Shown here: positions 57,922 through 64,000 of the stretch, in pieces | How the letters are laid out: each line of letters opens with the position of its first letter | Position numbering within the stretch: position 1 is the stretch's first letter | Origin: Acinetobacter venetianus RAG-1 = CIP 110063 | Lineage (GTDB): Bacteria > Pseudomonadota > Gammaproteobacteria > Pseudomonadales > Moraxellaceae | NCBI RefSeq assembly: GCF_000368585.1 | Contig: NZ_KB849556.1 | Span: 62,001 to 126,000, forward strand | Reading direction: 5' to 3' | Length of the DNA: 64,000 bases | Program-made: the position numbers and the translations under genes | The notes under the pieces: model-generated | Told to the model about the DNA's origin: nothing | What the model saw: only the letters and a program-made list of their open reading frames with translations | The model's database searches: none

Positions 57922-58614
57922 TTAAGGTTTGATTTCGCAAGAGTCATCATTACATTGTGCAGCATCGGTCTGTTCAATATTTTGATCATCTGACTCTGCT
58001 TGCTGCAAAGCTTGTAAGAAAACTTCACGAGGTTGCGCCCCCGAAAGTGCGAGCTTTTGATCAAACACAAAAAATGGCACGCCAGTAACTTTAAGTTGCT
58101 CATGTGCAATTTTTTCATCATGACGAACAAAATCAGCGAGTTCATCTGAATCTAATACATATTCAACTTCAGCATTGTCTAAACCGATACGTGATGCAAT
58201 TTCCTCAACAACTTCACGTTCTCCAATCGCAAGACCTTCGGTCATATACGCGTGGAAGAAAGCTTCTTTTGCTTCGTTTCCTAGTCCCTTACTTTGTGCA
58301 AGATGAATAATACGATGTGCATTAAAGCTATTACCTGAATTGGCTTTCTGCCATTGGAAGTCGATGCCTTCTGATGCTGCCATTGCTGCAACATTACGCT
58401 CCATCTCTTCCATTTCAGCGTAGCTTCGACCGTACTTTTTAGCTAAACGCTCTGTATTTGATGTGTCATGTTTTGCGGGTGCATTTGGATCAAGTTCAAA
58501 ACTATGCCAATGGATTTCCAGCTCAATACCTGCTTCCTCAGCAACATGTTCTAAGCGTTTTTTACCGATATAACAAAAAGGGCAGACCACATCTGACCAA
58601 ATATCTACACGCAT
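57922..58614 (-). CDS. FrnE-like DsbA-family oxidoreductase
   Basis: 230-residue cytoplasmic DsbA-superfamily protein (no signal peptide). The thioredoxin-like active site is DVVCPFCYIGKKRLE (Cys11, Cys14), with an inserted helical domain, NSFNAHRIIHLAQ and the cis-proline VTGVPFFVFDQKLALSGAQP. The C-terminus carries a second pair in CNDDSCEIKP (Cys221-x4-Cys226), the CX4C arrangement described for Deinococcus FrnE. It may act as a cytoplasmic disulfide oxidoreductase or isomerase under oxidative stress. It is monocistronic as far as can be seen. Confidence 0.88.
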   Translation of the reverse strand: MRVDIWSDVVCPFCYIGKKRLEHVAEEAGIELEIHWHSFELDPNAPAKHDTSNTERLAKKYGRSYAEMEEMERNVAAMAASEGIDFQWQKANSGNSFNAHRIIHLAQSKGLGNEAKEAFFHAYMTEGLAIGEREVVEEIASRIGLDNAEVEYVLDSDELADFVRHDEKIAHEQLKVTGVPFFVFDQKLALSGAQPREVFLQALQQAESDDQNIEQTDAAQCNDDSCEIKP

Positions 58615-58789
58615 GATTGATCTCTTTAATTAACATTAAACAGATAATAGGGACTGTGTACACGAATTTAAAGCGGTGTGAATGTAATGCAGCGTTACGT
58701 ACACTGCAATAAAAACGATATACTATCTAAGTATTGTCTTGATTAAACTTAGATAAAACATAAAAAATATAATGAAATGAGGAGGCTTT

Positions 58790-59539
58790 ATGCGCCGTGT
58801 ATTAGTTTTGATCGGTGTGGTCGTGCTGTGTATCGGTTCATTTTTTTTCTACCAACATTACCAACAGCAGCGTGTTTTAAACAATCAAAAAATGTTCGAT
58901 GTGGTCATGTCTGAAAAAATGCGTGCTCTTTATATGCAAGCACAGGATTGGTCGACACCTGTACAGCTGGATATTCATGATGATCGTCTGTCAGGTGATT
59001 ATAAGAAAATGTCAGAGTTTTTGCTGACTTATTGGATGCAAAATATTGAAGCGCGAAATCAATATTTACGTGAGTTAAAAGCTGCAAATTGGGATACATT
59101 TTTGGATGTTGAACGTTTGGATCGTGATCGTAAACAGGACTATGCAGAAACTGAAAAAATGCTTGCTGATGTAACAAAGATTTCCGCTGAATATGAAAAA
59201 CAACGTCTACAACTTCAATTGAGTTCATTGCAACAGGCAAAACAGTTGTCAATTGACGATGAAATGAAAACGTCATTATTGGCAAAAATTGAAAGCAATA
59301 TCAATGCAGAAAATGCTGATGATATATTCGTTATAGAACAACAAATTATTGAAAAAGCACAGGCGATGTTTGATTTATTGAAAAAGGATCAGTGGCAGAA
59401 AAAAGGTAAGATGATTCTTTTCCCAGAAACAGCGCAAGTAAAAAAGTTTAATGCTTTATATCAAGATGTTTTAAAGCTAAATGCCAAAATGAATAACATC
59501 AAGAAAAACAATACTGAAGTTTTGGATGAGGAACTTTAA
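58790..59539 (+). CDS. Membrane-anchored coiled-coil protein, unknown function
   Basis: 249 residues: a single N-terminal membrane helix (VLVLIGVVVLCIGSFFFYQHY), then a long hydrophilic helical region rich in Gln, Lys and Glu with probable coiled coil. No Cys cluster or catalytic motif is seen. AGGAGG lies 7 nt before the ATG. It converges with the lipoprotein gene at 59595 across a shared terminator. The topology suggests a periplasmic body. Unknown family, genus-restricted at first sight. Confidence 0.75.
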   Translation: MRRVLVLIGVVVLCIGSFFFYQHYQQQRVLNNQKMFDVVMSEKMRALYMQAQDWSTPVQLDIHDDRLSGDYKKMSEFLLTYWMQNIEARNQYLRELKAANWDTFLDVERLDRDRKQDYAETEKMLADVTKISAEYEKQRLQLQLSSLQQAKQLSIDDEMKTSLLAKIESNINAENADDIFVIEQQIIEKAQAMFDLLKKDQWQKKGKMILFPETAQVKKFNALYQDVLKLNAKMNNIKKNNTEVLDEEL

Positions 59540-59544
59540 ATTTT

Positions 59545-59587
59545 TAAAAAGACAATGATTTGATATTTAAGTCATTGTCTTTTTTTA
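59545..59587. terminator. Terminator between convergent genes
   Basis: The stem AGACAATGA / TCATTGTCT has a 13-nt loop, an A-run before it and a T-run after it, giving terminators in both directions. Confidence 0.8.
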
Positions 59588-59594
59588 ATGATCA

Positions 59595-60278
59595 TCAATC
59601 GAAAATTTTATCTGCCGCTTGGAAAGGTAGGCTAACGACATCAATTGCAACTGCAAAAGGTAGCAGCACCAGCTTCTCAAAAGGATTTAAGCTAGATTTT
59701 GATTGGTAACTTTCTTGCTTATTTGTGTAGATTGTAACTTGATAGGACTTGCTGAGTGCTTTGAGTGAAGTGAGGTTGTTAGCAACAGGATACACCACAC
59801 CAGCCAATTTAAGATCAAAACAGAATCGCTGTGCTTGCATACGTTCATCACTAGAACTTGAGCATTCTCTCGCACCATTTTCAATGAAAAACGCTAAGTC
59901 TTTTTTGCTTAAATCTTCTTTGAGCTTTACATAAGAAAGCGGCAGTGTGCCTGAGAAATGCCCGTCATTTTTTTCAGAATAAAAACTGAGGTCTCGCGTG
60001 ATTTGGATATTTTTAGGATCAAGCTTGCTGATAAGAGTGAAGAACTGTGCACCTCCCTGAGTGAGGACATAGCTATTCTTTTGACCCGCAATCACAATGC
60101 TATCTTTAGGTAAATTTGCAGATAGTTGGGCAGGGCGACCAAAGGCAACAACATTATCTTCAACTAAAGTAACTTTGGTGGTTCGATTATAAGTTTTATG
60201 ATCTTTTGTGATGAGCGTTTTGGTTGCACAGCCTGATAATAGTATCCCTGTCAGTGCGATCACACTTGTTATTTTCAT
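59595..60278 (-). CDS. Predicted lipoprotein, unknown function
   Basis: 227 residues from ATG 60278: signal peptide with lipobox (GILLSGC) followed by ATKTLIT. The mature part has mixed beta/alpha character with two Cys (REC, FCFD) and a hydrophobic C-terminal segment (KLVLLPFAVAIDVVSLPFQA), a pattern reminiscent of YceK-like lipoprotein tails. An in-frame ATG five codons upstream (60293) is possible. Function not recognised. Confidence 0.78.
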   Translation of the reverse strand: MKITSVIALTGILLSGCATKTLITKDHKTYNRTTKVTLVEDNVVAFGRPAQLSANLPKDSIVIAGQKNSYVLTQGGAQFFTLISKLDPKNIQITRDLSFYSEKNDGHFSGTLPLSYVKLKEDLSKKDLAFFIENGARECSSSSDERMQAQRFCFDLKLAGVVYPVANNLTSLKALSKSYQVTIYTNKQESYQSKSSLNPFEKLVLLPFAVAIDVVSLPFQAADKIFD

Positions 60279-60293
60279 TGAAGTGAACAACAT

Positions 60294-60604
60294 CTAAGAC
60301 TCCTAATGATTTGAATTTTAAAATCAAAAAAATGAATATTTATAAAACAATCAAAAGACCATAATAAAAAAAATGAGTTGAAGCTAGACGTTTTATGACT
60401 AATATGCTGATTTTTACAAAGATTACACATATTTTATAAGGGCGAATAATTTGCTATTTAGTACAAAATTTTAATGATATTTACCGTTTATCAGACCCAT
60501 ACTGAATCTATAACGACTTTGTTGTAACCTAATTTTATAGATTTTATTTATTCATCTTGAGCTGGTTGAAGTTTGCATATGGTGAATGATTTTTGGAGTA
60601 AGCG
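60294..60604. other. Divergent intergenic region
   Basis: About 310 bp of A/T-rich DNA between two divergent envelope genes. It must carry both promoters; I could not define boxes with confidence, and see no coding frame, tRNA or clear hairpin with T-run. Confidence 0.4.
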
Positions 60605-61123
60605 ATGAACGTTTTAAAACGATCAGCCCTCATTTTTATTTTTTCTTCTATGATGGGCGTACCTGCTGTTTATGCTGAGGATGAAGTGGCTTCACTGCCT
60701 ACGATCCGTCTCATGGCTGAATCTGAGTTACGTGAAGAAGTTGGGATTGTTCCATATCAAGAAGATAAAAATGTACGACAAGCCCTTCAACATCATCTCT
60801 ATAAAGTCAATTTAGATATGCAAAATCAAGAAGTGAGTGAAAGTGTTGGAGGTCTTAATTACCAGCCTCAAGCTGCTCAACCTGATTTGTCATACGTTCC
60901 AGCGATATTACAACAATATATTTTGGCGGTGGCAAACGGTTTTCAGTCATCAGATCCAACGAATGGTGTTTTTAAAATGCTAGAACCATTGAATATCAAT
61001 CGGGATAATGCAATTGATTTTCAGAATGGAACAATGAAAGTTGATCTTAGCGATCTTTTGAAATTACAACAGCAAATCCGAGATGGATTAAATCCTCCAC
61101 CGAGTCCATTGTTTCCGCGTTAA
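60605..61123 (+). CDS. Exported protein of unknown function
   Basis: 172 residues with a signal peptide (cleavage after PAVYA). The mature protein contains SLPTIRLMAESELREEVGIV, a Gln-rich middle and a Pro-rich end (NPPPSPLFPR). There are no Cys residues in the mature part. TGGAG precedes the ATG. Several Acinetobacter exported proteins share such a LPTI-x-x-MAESELR-like segment, but I know no function. It converges with fadA across a terminator. Confidence 0.75.
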   Translation: MNVLKRSALIFIFSSMMGVPAVYAEDEVASLPTIRLMAESELREEVGIVPYQEDKNVRQALQHHLYKVNLDMQNQEVSESVGGLNYQPQAAQPDLSYVPAILQQYILAVANGFQSSDPTNGVFKMLEPLNINRDNAIDFQNGTMKVDLSDLLKLQQQIRDGLNPPPSPLFPR

Positions 61124-61141
61124 AAATTTTATCCTAGCTAT

Positions 61142-61172
61142 AAAAAATCCCCGCATATAGCGGGGATTTTTT
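61142..61172. terminator. Bidirectional terminator downstream of fadA
   Basis: AAAAAATCCCCGC-ATAT-AGCGGGGATTTTTT, near-symmetric intrinsic terminator between convergent genes. Confidence 0.9.
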
Positions 61173-61185
61173 ATCTCAGTGTTGA

Positions 61186-62358
<1,173 letters not shown>

Positions 62359-62370
62359 TCACGTCGCTCC

Positions 62371-64000
62371 TTAACCGTAGAATTTTGTGTTGTTAGCAGC
62401 CATGTCACGCAACATTTGTGGCGCTTCATAAGCCTTACCTAAGTGTGCATATTTGTCGCAAAGCGCAACGTATTCAGCAACACCAGTTTGGTCGATGTAA
62501 CGGCATGGACCACCACGGAATGGAGGGAAACCTACACCCATGATCATCGCCATATCTGCTTCAGAAGCAGTTGCAACAATGTTGTCTTCTAAGCAACGAA
62601 CGGTTTCGTTACAGAAAGCAAGCATCATACGATCAATGATTTCTTGGTTATCAAACTCGCGTTTTTCACCAGTAACGTAAGGAGCGATGATTTCGTATGC
62701 TGTTGGATCAACAGTTTTCGCTTTCTTACCTTTCTTATCTAACACGTATTTGTAGAAACCAACGTCATTCTTTTGACCAAGACGTTTTGCTTCATACATT
62801 GCTTCGATAGAACCTTTGTAGTCAGGCTTCATACGGTCAGGGAAACCTTCTGCCATCACTTCTGCACCATGAACACCCGTGTCGATACCAACAACGTCGA
62901 TCAGGTATGCAGGACCCATCGGCCAGCCAAATTTCGCCATTACATTATCAACTTGCTGGAAGTCAGCACCGTCTTTAACAAGTAGGTCGAATGCACCGAA
63001 GTAAGGGAACAATACACGGTTTACTAAGAAGCCTGGGCAGTCGTTTACAACGATTGGTGTTTTACCCATTTTCTGAGCAAGAACAACAGTTGTTGCGATT
63101 GCTTCTTCAGAAGTTTTCTCACCACGAATGACTTCAACCAATGGCATCATGTGTACTGGGTTGAAGAAGTGCATACCAACGAAGTTTTCAGGACGTTGTA
63201 ATGCTTTCGCCAAACGAGTAATCGAGATTGTAGATGTGTTAGAGGCAATGATCGTGTTTTCACGAACATGTTTTTCAGTATCAGCAAGTACGATTTCTTT
63301 AACTTTTGGATTTTCAGTTACCGCTTCGATCACGATATCCACTTCTTTAAACTCATCGTAGCTCAAAGTAGGACGGATGCGAGCAAGTGTTTCACCCATT
63401 TGCGCTGGTTTCATTTTCTTGCGTTCAACTTGCTTAGTGAGCAAGCCATTCGCTTCTTTCATACCGAGTGCAAGTTGTGGGTTACCAATGTCTTTCATGA
63501 TGATTGGAGTGCCTTTGCTTGCCGCTTGGTAAGCAATACCACCACCCATGATACCCGCACCTAAAACAGCTGCTTGGTTTACAGGATGAGCACCTTTCTC
63601 ATATTTTTTCGCAGTTTTCTTCACAACTTGATCGTTGATGAATAAACCGATTAATGCACCAGCTTGTGGTGTGATTGCTGCTTTAGCAAAACCTTGAGCT
63701 TCTGCTTTTAATGCATCATCACGTGTTGAGCTTGCGCCTGCTTGTAAAGAATCAAGTAATAATTTTGGAGCAGGGTACTGCGCAGGATTTGCTTTAGCAA
63801 GAACTGCACCTTTCGCAGTATTGAACGCCATCATTTGTTCAAGTGGGTTCAATTTGATTGCGTCTAATTTTTCTTGACGCTTTGCTTTCCAGTTCAAACG
63901 ACCAGCAAGTGCTTGTTTAACTAAGTCAACAGCAGCTTCTTGGAGTTTGTCAGCAGCAACAACTGCATCTACAGCACCATCTTTAAGTGCAGCAGCTGGC
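62371..64000 (-). CDS. fadB: Fatty-acid oxidation complex alpha subunit, 5' end outside window
   Basis: Bifunctional enoyl-CoA hydratase / 3-hydroxyacyl-CoA dehydrogenase. The visible 542 residues begin in the late hydratase region (frame open to base 64000) and include the NAD-binding [19 protein letters not shown], the dehydrogenase motif [20 protein letters not shown] with catalytic His, and two C-terminal dehydrogenase repeats ([35 protein letters not shown]). The full protein is normally about 715 residues, so roughly 175 N-terminal residues lie beyond the edge. It is upstream of fadA. Confidence 0.96.
   Translation of the reverse strand, partial: PAAALKDGAVDAVVAADKLQEAAVDLVKQALAGRLNWKAKRQEKLDAIKLNPLEQMMAFNTAKGAVLAKANPAQYPAPKLLLDSLQAGASSTRDDALKAEAQGFAKAAITPQAGALIGLFINDQVVKKTAKKYEKGAHPVNQAAVLGAGIMGGGIAYQAASKGTPIIMKDIGNPQLALGMKEANGLLTKQVERKKMKPAQMGETLARIRPTLSYDEFKEVDIVIEAVTENPKVKEIVLADTEKHVRENTIIASNTSTISITRLAKALQRPENFVGMHFFNPVHMMPLVEVIRGEKTSEEAIATTVVLAQKMGKTPIVVNDCPGFLVNRVLFPYFGAFDLLVKDGADFQQVDNVMAKFGWPMGPAYLIDVVGIDTGVHGAEVMAEGFPDRMKPDYKGSIEAMYEAKRLGQKNDVGFYKYVLDKKGKKAKTVDPTAYEIIAPYVTGEKREFDNQEIIDRMMLAFCNETVRCLEDNIVATASEADMAMIMGVGFPPFRGGPCRYIDQTGVAEYVALCDKYAHLGKAYEAPQMLRDMAANNTKFYG

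Overview
The window is a chromosomal segment of a low-GC gammaproteobacterium, almost certainly the genus Acinetobacter. The evidence is the gene order (xerD-dsbC-hom-thrC; argH-algZ-algR-hemC-hemD; gspN-gspC-gspD; the tRNA-tuf-secE-nusG-rplKAJL-rpoBC block), protein lengths such as RpoB 1362 and RpoC 1397 residues, a 108-residue H-NS, and AT-rich intergenic DNA with short G/C-rich palindromes. The species cannot be fixed by eye. I see no rRNA gene, insertion sequence, prophage, CRISPR array or obvious genomic island. Most of the window is core genome.

Region by region: (1) 1-4436, minus strand, xerD-dsbC-hom-thrC (thrC cut by the left edge). (2) 4517-7047, feoA-feoB plus a small Cys-rich membrane protein, behind a Fur-like site. 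(3) 7296-9858, murD-ftsW. (4) 9872-15248, minus strand: gluQ, a 100-bp composite palindrome, dksA, cpdA, nudF, and thiC under a TPP riboswitch. (5) 15298-17572, a lipoprotein, then phoU behind a PHO box, then an intergenic region with a possible small RNA. (6) 17573-25496, yggX and argH on the minus strand, divergent from algZ-algR and hemC-hemD-hemX-hemY-thioesterase. (7) 25497-33299, an AT-rich tract and hns, then gspN-gspC-gspD, an FHA membrane protein, gph and trpE. (8) 33324-47533, four tRNAs, tuf, tRNA-Trp, secE, nusG, rplK, rplA, rplJ, rplL, rpoB and rpoC, with several RNA hairpins between genes. (9) 47667-61123, mixed genes: glycine-zipper lipoprotein, DUF4442 protein, alpha/beta hydrolase, Na+/H+ antiporter-family carrier, OmpW, LprI-like protein, htpG, a predicted outer-membrane barrel, a two-gene unit of unknown function, an FrnE-like oxidoreductase and three envelope proteins of unknown function. 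(10) 61142-64000, fadA and the 3' part of fadB.

Functional links: regions 1, 2 and 6 combine amino-acid synthesis, ferrous iron uptake and haem synthesis. Region 8 is the transcription/translation core. Region 7 holds part of a type II secretion system whose other genes must lie elsewhere. No completely new multi-gene system is evident. The least explained material is the gene pair at 55926-57538, the possible minus-strand small RNA near 17340-17475, the composite G/C-rich palindromes (one between rpoB and rpoC), and hairpin-rich leaders upstream of rpoB, hemC and trpE.
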